Below are positions 49,873-58,084 of a stretch of 64,000 nt of DNA, in pieces. Below the pieces are notes generated by a model that did not search any database, was not told the DNA's origin, and was given only the letters and a program-made list of their open reading frames with translations. The DNA is from Actinomadura mexicana (GTDB lineage Bacteria; Actinomycetota; Actinomycetes; Streptosporangiales; Streptosporangiaceae): the NCBI RefSeq assembly GCF_900188105.1, contig NZ_FZNP01000006.1:248001-312000 (forward strand). Direction: 5' to 3'. Numbering within the stretch: position 1 is the first letter of the stretch; every line of letters begins with the position of its first letter. Position numbers and translations under genes: made by a program.

Positions 49873-51020
49873 TGCGGGGCTCCTATGGCGTACGAGTGGC
49901 GGGGATCCCACGACAACCAGACGCTGTCGCCGCGCCTGGCGATGTCGTCGGCGGACGTCGCGTTCTGCAGGAACACGACGACGTCGGCGCCGGCGGACGT
50001 GGTGATGTTGTAGTTCGTCGACGTCCCGAGGTACACGACCTCGGTCACGGTCCCCCGGACGGCGCACTGCCCGTCCCCCGGCTTGTCCGGCCCGATGCCG
50101 ATCTTCTCGGGGCGGACGGTCAGCTCCACCCGCTCCCCCTCGACGGCCTCCCGGCCACGTCGCAGCGGGACCTCGATCCGCCCGTCCGGGCCGTGGGAGA
50201 GCACCGCGCTGCCCGGCCCCCTCCCGGTGACCTCCCCGTCCAGCAGGTTGGACGTCCCGATGAACCCGGCCACGAACCGCGTCGCGGGATGCTCGTAGAT
50301 CTCCCGCGGCGTGCCGAGCTGCTCGATCACCCCGTCGTTCATGACGGCGATGCGGTCCGACATCGTCAGCGCCTCGCCCTGGTCGTGCGTCACGTACACG
50401 AACGTGACGCCGACCCCCCGCTGGATCCGCTTCAACTCGACCTGCATCGCCTGGCGCAGCTTCAGGTCGAGGGCGCCGAGCGGCTCGTCCAGCAGCAGCG
50501 CCCGCGGCTCGTTGACCAGCGCCCGGGCCAGCGCGACCCGCTGCTGCTGGCCGCCGGACAGCTCGGCGGGACGGCGTTTCTCCCGTCCCGCCAGATCGAC
50601 GATCTCCAGCATCTCCCCCACCCGGCGCGTGAGGTGCGCCTTCGGAACGCCGCGCCGGCGCAGGCCGAACGCGACGTTCTCGAAGACGCTCATGTGGGGG
50701 AAGAGCGCGTACGACTGGAACACCATGTTCACGTCGCGCCTGTTGGGGGGCACGTCCGTGACGTCCTGCCCACGCAGCCGGACCCGCCCCGCCGTCGGCT
50801 CCTCGAAGCCGGCGATCATGCGCATGGTCGTCGTCTTGCCGCATCCGGACGGGCCGAGCAGGGAGAAGAACTCCCCTTCCGCGATCGACAGGTCGACGCC
50901 GCGGACCGCCGCCACGGTCTCGCCGTAGGAGTGGTAGTCCTTCTCGACTCCCGCGAGCTCGATCGCGGGGACCGCGCGGGCCGGATCGTCGCGCGCCGCG
51001 GCGGGGTGGGTCTCGGTCAT
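49869..51020 (-). CDS. potA: Polyamine-type ABC transporter ATPase (PotA-like)
   Basis: 383 residues from ATG 51020 (an ATG 18 bases upstream is in frame). Walker A GPSGCGKTTT near 60-69, Q-loop FQSYALFPH, signature ELSGGQQQRVALARAL near 155-170, Walker B ALLLDEPLGALD and H-loop VYVTHDQGEAL are all intact. The C-terminal TOBE-like beta domain (about 265-383, VRPEKIGIG, YLGTSTNYNI) is typical of PotA. It energises the PotB/PotC channel. It lies 36 bases downstream of the aldehyde dehydrogenase gene and so is probably in the same operon. Confidence 0.93.
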   Translation of the reverse strand: MTETHPAAARDDPARAVPAIELAGVEKDYHSYGETVAAVRGVDLSIAEGEFFSLLGPSGCGKTTTMRMIAGFEEPTAGRVRLRGQDVTDVPPNRRDVNMVFQSYALFPHMSVFENVAFGLRRRGVPKAHLTRRVGEMLEIVDLAGREKRRPAELSGGQQQRVALARALVNEPRALLLDEPLGALDLKLRQAMQVELKRIQRGVGVTFVYVTHDQGEALTMSDRIAVMNDGVIEQLGTPREIYEHPATRFVAGFIGTSNLLDGEVTGRGPGSAVLSHGPDGRIEVPLRRGREAVEGERVELTVRPEKIGIGPDKPGDGQCAVRGTVTEVVYLGTSTNYNITTSAGADVVVFLQNATSADDIARRGDSVWLSWDPRHSYAIGAPQ

Positions 51021-51056
51021 GGGCGGGACTTCCTTCACGGGCTCCGGTCGGCGGGC

Positions 51057-52490
51057 TCAGCCGCCGATGTAGTGCATGACGTGCTTGACGCGGGTGTAGT
51101 CCTCGATTCCGTACATCGACATGTCCTTGCCGTAGCCGGAGTGCTTGAAGCCGCCGTGCGGCATCTCCGACACCAGCGGGATGTGGGTGTTGACCCACAC
51201 GGCACCGAACTCCAGGGCCTTGCTCATGCGCATGGCGCGACCGTGGTTCTGCGTCCACACGCTGGCGGCGAGGCCGTACTTGACGCCGTTGGCCCATTCC
51301 ACGGCCTGGGCCTCGTCCGAGAAGCTCTGGACGGTGATGACCGGACCGAAGATCTCCTTCTGCACCATCTCGTCGTCCTGCCTGAGGCCGCCCACGACGG
51401 TCGGCGCGAAGAAGTAGCCGCGGTCCCCCACGCGCTCGCCGCCGGTGAGGACCTTCGCGTGGCTGGGCGCCCGCTCGATGAAGCCCTGGACGCGCTCCAG
51501 CTGGCTCGCGCTGTTCACCGGCCCGTAGAAGGCGTCGGCGTCACTGGGAGGCCCGACGACCGTCCCCTTGGCGGCCTCGGTGAGCGCCTCGGTGAACTCC
51601 CCGTGCAGCCGGTCGGCGACCAGCACGCGGGTGGCGGCCGTGCAGTCCTGGCCCGCGTTGAAGTACCCGGCTTCGGCGATGCCCGTCGCCGCCGCCTCGA
51701 CGTCGGCGTCGTCGAACACCACCACCGGCGCCTTGCCGCCGAGCTCCAGGTGCACCCGCTTGAGGTCCTTGGCCGCCGCCGCGGCGACCTCCATGCCGGC
51801 CCGCACGCTCCCGGTGATCGACACCATCTGCGGCGTGGGGTGCTCCACCAGCGAACGCCCGGTGCCGCGGTCGCCGCAGACCACGTTGAAGACGCCCGGG
51901 GGCAGGAACTCGGCCGCGATCTCCGCCAGCATCAGCGTGCTCGCCGGCGTCGTCTCGGACGGCTTGAGCACCACGGTGTTGCCCGCCGCCAGCGCCGGCC
52001 CGATCTTCCAGACCGCCATCATCATCGGGTAGTTCCAGGGCGTCACCTGGGCGCACACCCCGATCGGCTCCCGCCGGATCGAGGAGGTGTGGTCGGCCAT
52101 GTACTCGGCGGACGCCTTGCCCTCCAGCACCCGGGACGCCCCGGCGAAGAACCGGAGGTTGTCCACCATCGGCGGCACCTCCTCGTCCAGGGTCATCTGG
52201 ACCGGCTTGCCGGTGTCCCGGCTCTCCGCCCGGACGAGGTCATCCGCCCGCTTCTCGACCGCGTCAGCGAAGCGCAGCATCGCCAGGCTCCGCTCCCCCG
52301 GCGTGGCGTCGCGCCAGGCGGGGAACGCGTCGGACGCCGCGCGGAACGCGGCGTCGACGTCCTCGGCGCCGGACACGGGCGCCTCCGCGTACGTCTCGCC
52401 GGTGCTGGGGTCGACCACCTCCAGCGTCCGCCCCTCCTTGGCGTCGACGTACTCTCCGCCGATAAAGTTGCGCAGCCGCTCGCCGCTCAT
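51057..52490 (-). CDS. Gamma-aminobutyraldehyde dehydrogenase type ALDH
   Basis: 477 residues. NAD-dependent aldehyde dehydrogenase with QVTPWNYPMMMAVWKIGPAL, VLKPSETTPAS, the general-base Glu in HLELGGKAPVVVFDDAD near 249, and catalytic Cys in FNAGQDCTAATR near 283. The QDCTAATR context and WVNTHIPLVSEMPHGGFKHSGYGKD at the C-terminus, split by a loop, match the YdcW/Prr-type enzymes that oxidise 4-aminobutanal to GABA. First gene of the polyamine operon, it would act on the aldehyde released by the oxidase at 45475. It is divergent from an AsnC/Lrp gene. Confidence 0.9.
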   Translation of the reverse strand: MSGERLRNFIGGEYVDAKEGRTLEVVDPSTGETYAEAPVSGAEDVDAAFRAASDAFPAWRDATPGERSLAMLRFADAVEKRADDLVRAESRDTGKPVQMTLDEEVPPMVDNLRFFAGASRVLEGKASAEYMADHTSSIRREPIGVCAQVTPWNYPMMMAVWKIGPALAAGNTVVLKPSETTPASTLMLAEIAAEFLPPGVFNVVCGDRGTGRSLVEHPTPQMVSITGSVRAGMEVAAAAAKDLKRVHLELGGKAPVVVFDDADVEAAATGIAEAGYFNAGQDCTAATRVLVADRLHGEFTEALTEAAKGTVVGPPSDADAFYGPVNSASQLERVQGFIERAPSHAKVLTGGERVGDRGYFFAPTVVGGLRQDDEMVQKEIFGPVITVQSFSDEAQAVEWANGVKYGLAASVWTQNHGRAMRMSKALEFGAVWVNTHIPLVSEMPHGGFKHSGYGKDMSMYGIEDYTRVKHVMHYIGG

Positions 52491-52654
52491 CCTCAGGTCC
52501 CTCCTGGGCGCCGTCGCCCGTTGTGTCCTGTTGGCCCGACCCTTACAGAGGTGTCAGCCCAACACAAGTGATTCCGTTGTTACGATCGAATTTCACGACT
52601 GATTCACTTGGCCCAGAGGCCTCACACCCTCGATGCCGCAGCTAGGAGAACCGG
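52491..52654. promoter_or_regulatory. Divergent promoter region of polyamine operon and AsnC gene
   Basis: The gap has an AT-richer core at 52555-52605. On the minus strand TTGTGT (complement of 52562-52567), then 16 bases, TAAGGG could drive the operon. On the plus strand TTGTTA (52577-52582) with TGATTC 17 bases on could drive the regulator. AACA (52561-52564) and TGTT (52578-52581) flank a Lrp-like AT core and may be the regulator site. The two -35 candidates are only ten bases apart. Confidence 0.45.
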
Positions 52655-53116
52655 ATGGAACGGGCACCCCGCGTCCAGCTCGACGAGACCGCCAAGCAGA
52701 TCATCGAGCAGCTCCAGCAGGACGGCCGCCGCTCCTACGCCGCCATCGGCAAGGCCGTGGGCCTCTCCGAGGCGGCCGTGCGCCAGCGCGTGCAGAAGCT
52801 CCTGGACACCGGCGTCATGCAGATCGTCGGCGTCACCGACCCGCTCATGCTCGGCTTCCACCGCCAAATGATGATCGGTGTCAGGTGCGAAGGCGACCTG
52901 GAGAGGATCGCCGACGAGCTCGCGGCCCTGGACGAGATCGACTACGTCGTGATCACCGCGGGCTCGTTCGACATCCTCCTGGAGCTCGTCTGCGAGGACG
53001 ACGAACGTCTTCTGGAACTTCTCGGCCGTATCCGCGCCGTGGCGGGCGTCGTCTCCACCGAGAGCTTCGTGTACCTCAAACTTCGCAAACAGACCTACTC
53101 CTGGGGGACCCGCTGA
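52655..53116 (+). CDS. AsnC/Lrp-family transcriptional regulator
   Basis: 153 residues from ATG 52655, after AGGAG. The N-terminal HTH is VQLDETAKQIIEQLQQDGRRSY then AAIGKAVGLSEAAVRQRVQKLLD near 30-52. The C-terminal RAM (ligand/oligomer) domain is IVGVTDPLMLGFHRQMMIGV with the strand pattern DYVVITAGSFDILLELVCED. Such regulators form octamers and sense amino acids. The divergent position with the polyamine operon makes that operon its likely target, with GABA, an amine or an amino acid as effector (inference). Confidence 0.9.
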   Translation: MERAPRVQLDETAKQIIEQLQQDGRRSYAAIGKAVGLSEAAVRQRVQKLLDTGVMQIVGVTDPLMLGFHRQMMIGVRCEGDLERIADELAALDEIDYVVITAGSFDILLELVCEDDERLLELLGRIRAVAGVVSTESFVYLKLRKQTYSWGTR

Positions 53117-53211
53117 CTCCAGCGGACACCCGTCGATTCTCGTTCTCAGAGGGGATGCCCTGGCTCCACCTCGCGGCGTACTTTGAAAGGCCGCAAGGAA
53201 GGAGACCGGCC

Positions 53212-53469
53212 ATGCCCGAGTCGGTTCGCCAGGACCTTCCGGCCGATCCCGCCGACGATCACATCACTTTTCGGACCACCGCGGAGCAGTTCCTCGTGAT
53301 CCGCGCGGCAGCCGAGCTGATCGGCTGGTCGGTCACCGACTTCGTCCTGTCAGCCGCCCTGGACCGCGCCGAACGCGACCTCTACCAACACGCCGCCGCC
53401 CAGGAGGCGGCGGAACCCGCCCCCGACCCGATCCCTCCCTACACGGCCCTCCTGCTGGCCCTGTCCTGA
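53212..53469 (+). CDS. Small ribbon-helix-helix-like (DUF1778/TacA-type) protein
   Basis: 85 residues. ATG 53212 is 8 bases after AAGGAAGGAG; ATG 53154 is an alternative in frame. DHITFRTTAEQFLVIRAAAELIGWSVTDFVLSAALDRA, here read in parts, has the RHH pattern: a beta strand, a helix with alternating hydrophobics, then a turn and a second helix with TDFVLSAALDRAE. This matches DUF1778 antitoxins of TacAT systems. However, the usual GNAT toxin gene is absent: the next gene, 5 bases downstream, is a NUDIX hydrolase. It may be a stand-alone DNA-binding protein. Confidence 0.65.
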   Translation: MPESVRQDLPADPADDHITFRTTAEQFLVIRAAAELIGWSVTDFVLSAALDRAERDLYQHAAAQEAAEPAPDPIPPYTALLLALS

Positions 53470-53474
53470 CGCCC

Positions 53475-53948
53475 ATGCGGAATCCCTTGGCGAAGGACCA
53501 CCGGGGCAATGCGCTCACGGCCTTCCTCCCGGCCGACCGCGCCGTTCCCAGTGACGCCCCCATGCCCGCAGCCTTGGCGGCGGTGTGGCACGACCACCAT
53601 CTCCTGCTGGTCTACGACCGCCACCGCCGCCAGTGGGAACTTCCCGGCGGCCGGATCGAAGCGGCCGAGTCACCCCTGCAAGCGGCCGTCCGCGAACTCC
53701 AGGAGGAGACCGGCCTGCACCTCCCCGCCCTCACACTCGCCGGCTACGCCCGCTTCCACCTGGCATCACCACCCCGCGACGAATACGCGGCCCTCTGCAC
53801 AGCCAAAGCCCCGACCCGCCACACCACCTTCACGCCCACCCCCGAAATAGCCGCGATCCGCTGGTGGAGCCCGTCCACTCCCCACCCCCGAGACGCCCAG
53901 CCCCTGGACACGACCCTGGCCCTCCTGGCGGCGGACACGTCCGCTTAG
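53475..53948 (+). CDS. NUDIX hydrolase
   Basis: 157 residues. The NUDIX box GRIEAAESPLQAAVRELQEETGL (first and last parts seen at about 61-83) is complete with the REx2EE core in RELQEE. It is preceded by WELPGG. Family members split nucleoside diphosphates linked to another moiety using Mg. The substrate is unknown. It follows the RHH gene by 5 bases, so the two are probably cotranscribed. Its last third is Pro/Thr-rich. Confidence 0.88.
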   Translation: MRNPLAKDHRGNALTAFLPADRAVPSDAPMPAALAAVWHDHHLLLVYDRHRRQWELPGGRIEAAESPLQAAVRELQEETGLHLPALTLAGYARFHLASPPRDEYAALCTAKAPTRHTTFTPTPEIAAIRWWSPSTPHPRDAQPLDTTLALLAADTSA

Positions 53949-54342
53949 GGAGACACCCCGGTCTCCGCACAACCGCCCCCAATCCGATCAAGAAAGGGCT
54001 GGCGCCAACCTCATTCACCCTGCTCGCGGCCCACGACCGACACACGCCGAACCGACATGCCCCGATCACGCAGGGCCCAGTCGCGGACAACGGCCACACG
54101 GCCTCAGGAAAATGTCCGGAACAGCCTTCCGCCCGCCTTCCACCGCTGCCTCCGGCTGCGGGGTCCAGGCTCATCACCTCCAGGTGGACGTACTTGAGCG
54201 CGGTTCGTTCCTAGAGCGATCGACCGCAAGCCGGGGCCGTCCGCCCGTGGCCGAGAAGGTGATCAACGCCGCCTCCCCGGCGGCTGTCGGTAACGTTCGA
54301 CCGACTTGCGGTTGCCTGCGGGTGGGGCTGGAGGATAGAGGG
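53949..54342. other. Non-coding stretch between NUDIX and HIT genes
   Basis: 394 bases. GGAGAC (53949-53954) and GTCTCC (53961-53966) form a 6-pair hairpin directly after the NUDIX stop and may end that transcript. The rest shows no supported gene. The last 40 bases hold the ribosome site (GGAGG) of the HIT gene. Confidence 0.5.
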
Positions 54343-54780
54343 ATGGGTGAGGCTGTGAGCAAGGCGTGTCTGTTCTGCGAAATCATCAAGGGAGAGAGGC
54401 CCGCGCACGTCGTGCTGGACGTGCCGGACGCGATGGCGTTCCTCGACACCCGGCCGCTGTTCAAGGGGCACACGCTGCTGGTCCCCCGGACGCACTACGA
54501 GACGCTCACGGATCTGCCCGGGGACCTCCTCGGGCCGTTCTTCGCGCAAGCCCAGCGCCTTGCGGAGGCGATGGAATCCGTCCTCGAAGCGGCCGGCTCG
54601 TTCGTCGCCATGAACAACCGGATCAGCCAGAGCGTCCCCCACCTGCATGTACACGTGGTTCCACGCAACCCCAAGGACGGCCTCCGCGGCTTCTTCTGGC
54701 CCCGCCAGAAGTACGCCTCCGACTCCGAAGCCGCCGCCTACGCGACCCGCCTCTCCAAAGCCTTGACCACCCCCACCTAA
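54343..54780 (+). CDS. HIT-family hydrolase
   Basis: 145 residues from ATG 54343, with GGAGG upstream. The opening ACLFCEIIKGERPAHVVLD contains the CxxC-like metal half-site. FLDTRPLFKGHTLLVPRTHYE follows, and the histidine triad is SVPHLHVHVVPR near 103-114 (HxHxH). NNRISQSV before it is typical. The family hydrolyses nucleotide phosphoramidates or dinucleoside polyphosphates. Its role here is likely housekeeping. It is followed by a cytosine-rich tract. Confidence 0.93.
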   Translation: MGEAVSKACLFCEIIKGERPAHVVLDVPDAMAFLDTRPLFKGHTLLVPRTHYETLTDLPGDLLGPFFAQAQRLAEAMESVLEAAGSFVAMNNRISQSVPHLHVHVVPRNPKDGLRGFFWPRQKYASDSEAAAYATRLSKALTTPT

Positions 54781-55296
54781 CCCCCGCCCACTCCCACGGC
54801 CACTGGCCCCCACCAACCGCGCCACCAAGCCACCCCGCCCGCGCCCCCGCCCCACACCCACACCCACACACCCCGCAAAGGCCACCACGGGTCCGCACGC
54901 TCAGGGCCGCCCTCGCTCGGCGGGTAGCCGGTCGCCACTGACCAGCACGCGGCTTGGGGCTGGCCGTGGTCGTCCTGTCGAAGGGTGGCCTCCGAGGTAG
55001 GCCGGGGCATGCGTGGTGCCGCTTGGCGCCACTGGCTGCGGCGGCGATCGCGGTGACGGTGCGGTGCCCGGCGAAGGGAGCGGACGGCGCGGGCCGCAGT
55101 GCGTTCATGGCGCTGGCGCTCCCCTGGAAGTCAGCGCCGTCAGCGACAGCGTGCTGCCGATCGCCTGCGTGGCCGCTCGACCGGCCACTACCTCGGCCCA
55201 ATCGCCGACCCTGCAGTCCTCGTGCGAAGGCTCGGACTCCGGGGGCGGGGTGGGCTAACGCCGTCCTTACGCGGGGGTCTCTACGGTTTGGGTGCC
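54781..55296. other. Non-coding stretch with C-rich/G4-prone tract
   Basis: 516 bases. The first 95 bases after the HIT stop are very low in G. Between 54833 and 54874 there are seven C-runs of three to five bases (54833-54836, 54838-54840, 54844-54848, 54850-54853, 54857-54859, 54863-54865, 54871-54874), that is, a G-quadruplex-type motif on the minus strand. The remainder to 55296 has no supported gene and should contain the promoter of the ABC pair. Confidence 0.55.
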
Positions 55297-56013
55297 ATGC
55301 GGCTGGAGCGTGTCGCCTTTCGTTATCGGCGTCGGGACCCCTGGGTGTTCCAGGACGTCACGTTGTCGCTTCCGGAAGGGAGCGTGACCGAGGTGACCGG
55401 GCATAACGGCGCGGGGAAGTCCACGCTGCTCCGCGTGATGGCCGGCCTGCGCAGGCCATGCGCGGGCGTCGTCGAAGACCGTCCCGCACGAGTGGGGTAC
55501 GCGCCGGAGCGGTTCCCGGTCGACCAGCCGTTCAGCGTCCGGTCCTACCTGGGCCACATGGCGGCCATACGGCGCGCTCCCGCGGGCATCGGCGACGTCT
55601 GGGCAGAGCGACTGAGCTTCGACCACCTCCTCGATGTGCGGCTGTCCGAACTGTCGAAAGGCAGCGCTCAGAAGATCGGGCTCGCGCAGGCGCTCATGGC
55701 GGACCCGGAACTGCTGATCCTGGACGAGCCCTTCGCCGGCTTGGACGCCGCCACCCGCGAGTCGCTCCCCGGGCTGATCTCGGAGTTCGCCTCGCGCGGC
55801 TCCACGGTCGTCGTCAGCGACCACCAGCGCTGCATCGAGACGATGCACGGCGTCGACCGCCTGCACGTCGCCGAAGGTTCCGTGACCCCACTGGCCTCCG
55901 CGGCCGCCGGTGCTCGGACCGTCCTGGAGGTCGAGGTGCCCGAGGACGAGGCCGACACCGTGGAGACGAAGCTGAGGGCCGACGGCTACCGGGTGCGGAG
56001 GCGCGAAGAGTGA
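55297..56013 (+). CDS. ABC transporter ATP-binding protein
   Basis: 238 residues from ATG 55297. Walker A GHNGAGKSTLLR near 34-45, signature LSELSKGSAQKIGLAQAL (LSKGS in place of LSGGQ) near 119-136, Walker B LLILDEPFAGLD near 142-153 and the H-loop VVVSDHQRCIE are present. The last 35 residues (LEVEVPEDEADTVETKL) are an extra small beta-alpha piece. It pairs with the membrane gene that starts inside its stop codon (GTGA overlap), forming an exporter of the drug/lipid or peptide kind. The start has no strong ribosome site. Confidence 0.88.
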   Translation: MRLERVAFRYRRRDPWVFQDVTLSLPEGSVTEVTGHNGAGKSTLLRVMAGLRRPCAGVVEDRPARVGYAPERFPVDQPFSVRSYLGHMAAIRRAPAGIGDVWAERLSFDHLLDVRLSELSKGSAQKIGLAQALMADPELLILDEPFAGLDAATRESLPGLISEFASRGSTVVVSDHQRCIETMHGVDRLHVAEGSVTPLASAAAGARTVLEVEVPEDEADTVETKLRADGYRVRRREE

Positions 56014-56699
56014 TCGCACTCGTCCGCTTCCACGTGGCGGGATATCTCCGCTCGATGCGCGTTCTGCAGCCGCTGATCGTCGTGGCGCTGGTCGTGGCGC
56101 TGGTGCTCGCGCAGGGCCCGAGCGGCCCTCACGCCGGCGAACTCGCAGTACGGACGTTCGCGGACGTGGCGGCGTTCATGTTCCCCGTGTGGGCGTGGGC
56201 GGCCCGCGCCCTCCTCGACACGCAGCCCGACGAGCAGCGCTCTCTGACCGCGACCGCGGCCCGCCGTCCGTCCGCACCCACGTGGTCGGGCCTGCTCGCC
56301 GCGTACGGGGTGAACCTCTCGCTCGGCGTCGCGGCACTGGCCGTCCCCCTCGTGCAGGCCCTCCAGGTGGGCTCGCCTGGAGGGGCGATCTTGACAGGCT
56401 GTGCGTTGAACCTCCTCGTCGCCATCCCGGGCACGCTGCTCGGGGCATGGACGAGCCGCGCCCTCATCCCCGATCCCGGTATCTCGCTGCTGGCGCTCCT
56501 CGGCGGCGCGACCGCGCTCCTGCTTCTGAGCATGGGACGGCTCTCCTGGCTTTCCATCCCGATGATCGGATGGATGCGCGCAGCTCACGACGGCCCGAAC
56601 GTCTTCGTCTCGCACTTCCCCACCACCGCCCTCCAGCTCCTCATCTGGTCCACCGTCGTAGGCACCGCCTACCTCCTCACCACCCGCCGCGCCCCCTGA
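56010..56699 (+). CDS. ABC exporter membrane subunit
   Basis: 229 residues from GTG 56010, overlapping the ATPase stop. Six hydrophobic segments: about 15-32 (VLQPLIVVALVVALVLA), 48-66 (ADVAAFMFPVWAWAARAL), 95-120 (LLAAYGVNLSLGVAALAVPL), 128-150 (ILTGCALNLLVAIPGTLLGA), 160-180 (ISLLALLGGATALLLLSM) and 205-223 (ALQLLIWSTVVGTAYLL). The arrangement is that of an ABC-2-type half permease with no soluble domain. The substrate is unknown. Confidence 0.8.
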   Translation: MIALVRFHVAGYLRSMRVLQPLIVVALVVALVLAQGPSGPHAGELAVRTFADVAAFMFPVWAWAARALLDTQPDEQRSLTATAARRPSAPTWSGLLAAYGVNLSLGVAALAVPLVQALQVGSPGGAILTGCALNLLVAIPGTLLGAWTSRALIPDPGISLLALLGGATALLLLSMGRLSWLSIPMIGWMRAAHDGPNVFVSHFPTTALQLLIWSTVVGTAYLLTTRRAP

Positions 56700-57196
56700 C
56701 CACCTCGCGCCCACCTCCTGCGCAGACGGTGTCGCGGGGGGCCTTATCGAGCACCAGCTGACCCCGCGACTGCGCCCACCGATGCGGCTTTTGCCGGTGG
56801 GGTCGCCCGCGCTGTGCACGAACAGGGCGAAGCTCCTGCGGCCCGGGGGGTCATCACGACGCCGCGCCCGCCGCACCTCACCACGGCGCCGAGTTCCGCA
56901 GGGATGCGGCTCATCTCGTGGTCGTGGTCCCCCTGGCGGAGGTAAGCGACGGCTTCTGCTCGACCTCGAATGCGTCAGAGCGTTTCGGAAAAATGCGGAT
57001 TGCCACCACCGTGCGCTGACGGTTCTCGCCGCCACTCGTTCGCGGCCGTCACTACCTACAGACGTCTCGCCGCCGCGTGCTTGCGAAAGCCACGGGGCCG
57101 TCCGCCGCCCGTCGCATCCTGTGTTCCAGTGGGCGCGCCTCGGCACAGCCCGGTCCGAAGCAGCGGGCGTTCGTCCGGGAAATCTCCCAGGGTGGA
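56700..57196. other. Non-coding stretch, possibly decayed coding DNA
   Basis: 497 bases between the ABC permease and the convergent DUF1963 gene. Short coded-looking stretches appear on the minus strand (for example HDHEMSRIPAELGAVVR near 56900), but stops and frame changes prevent any gene call. Base composition is more even than in the neighbouring genes. I see no terminator hairpin or repeat of note. Confidence 0.4.
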
Positions 57197-58021
57197 TTAC
57201 GCGGCCTGGACAGTTAGCCATGTTTGCTCCAAAGGGGTGTCGCGGCGGTTGCAGAAGTAGATGCGGCCCGGGTCGCCCCAGTACCAGCCAAGGCGGTCGT
57301 CGGAGTCGAGTTGGAGGAGGAGGTGCCACTCCTCGACCGCGCGCTGCTCGTCCGGCGTGAGGGCCGGAGGGTTGAGGGAGTTCAGGGTGCGTCCGGTTGA
57401 GGCGTACAGGCAGTCGGGGCCCAGAGGACGCTGGACGAGGGTCGGCCAGCCGCCGAGTTGGTGGGCGGGTGCCTCGTCCGGGCAGGTGTGGCGTGTCCAC
57501 GCGGCGTGGAGTTGCTCGTACACGGGCACGACGCCGTCGTAAACCATCTCCAGGCGCTGGACGACGGCCTCCTGGGGAGAGGGCAGGGAGAGGAACGGAG
57601 CAGCGCCCAGTGTGGTCTGCGGGCAGGAAAGGGTGCCCGGCGGCGGGGTCGCGGGGCGGAGGGCACCGGTGAAGACGCGCCAGCCGTCGCGTTGGCCGGG
57701 TTCGTCGCCCCACGGACGGGGGATCTCGGTCGCGTAGTAGAACGCGGCGCGGCAGGCCGGCAGGCCCGAAACCCTTGGCAGGCCCGCGAAGCCTGCGAAG
57801 TCGATGGCTCCCAAGAAGTCGAGCGGGCGGCCGTTCCACGTCGGCCACGGCTCGTCCGGCGGCAGTTGCGGAGTGCCTCCGAGGTGGACGGGTACCTCAC
57901 CGCGGGCGGAAAGGCGCAGCCCGGGCTTGATCAGAGGCAGCAGGATGGCCGTGATCTCCGGCGCGAGGAAGGAGTCGAAGAGGGCCCGGAGCCGTCGGTA
58001 CTGTGGAACGAAGGGATCCAT
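57197..58021 (-). CDS. DUF1963 (YwqG-type) protein
   Basis: 274 residues from ATG 58021. The DUF1963 pattern is present: SARGEVPVHLGGTPQLPPDEPWPTW in two parts near 40-64, PLDFLGAIDFAGFAGLP, a central HQLGGWPTLVQ near 187-197, and the C-terminal LLLQLDSDDRLGWYWGDPGRIYF split over two strands. The family is cytoplasmic; in Bacillus ywqG sits with an LXG toxin locus and the fold is often found among immunity proteins. No toxin gene is visible here. It follows the DivIVA-motif gene by 63 bases on the same strand. Confidence 0.85.
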   Translation of the reverse strand: MDPFVPQYRRLRALFDSFLAPEITAILLPLIKPGLRLSARGEVPVHLGGTPQLPPDEPWPTWNGRPLDFLGAIDFAGFAGLPRVSGLPACRAAFYYATEIPRPWGDEPGQRDGWRVFTGALRPATPPPGTLSCPQTTLGAAPFLSLPSPQEAVVQRLEMVYDGVVPVYEQLHAAWTRHTCPDEAPAHQLGGWPTLVQRPLGPDCLYASTGRTLNSLNPPALTPDEQRAVEEWHLLLQLDSDDRLGWYWGDPGRIYFCNRRDTPLEQTWLTVQAA

Positions 58022-58084
58022 GCACGTAGCGTGGCGCGGCTCTCACACAGCGCGCAGCATCCCGCGAAATTGTGGATAACCTCG

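Noticed and set aside
53212..53948. Toxin-antitoxin pair (RHH antitoxin plus toxin)
   Set aside because: The RHH-like protein resembles DUF1778, but its partner is a plain NUDIX hydrolase; no GNAT or other toxin is present.
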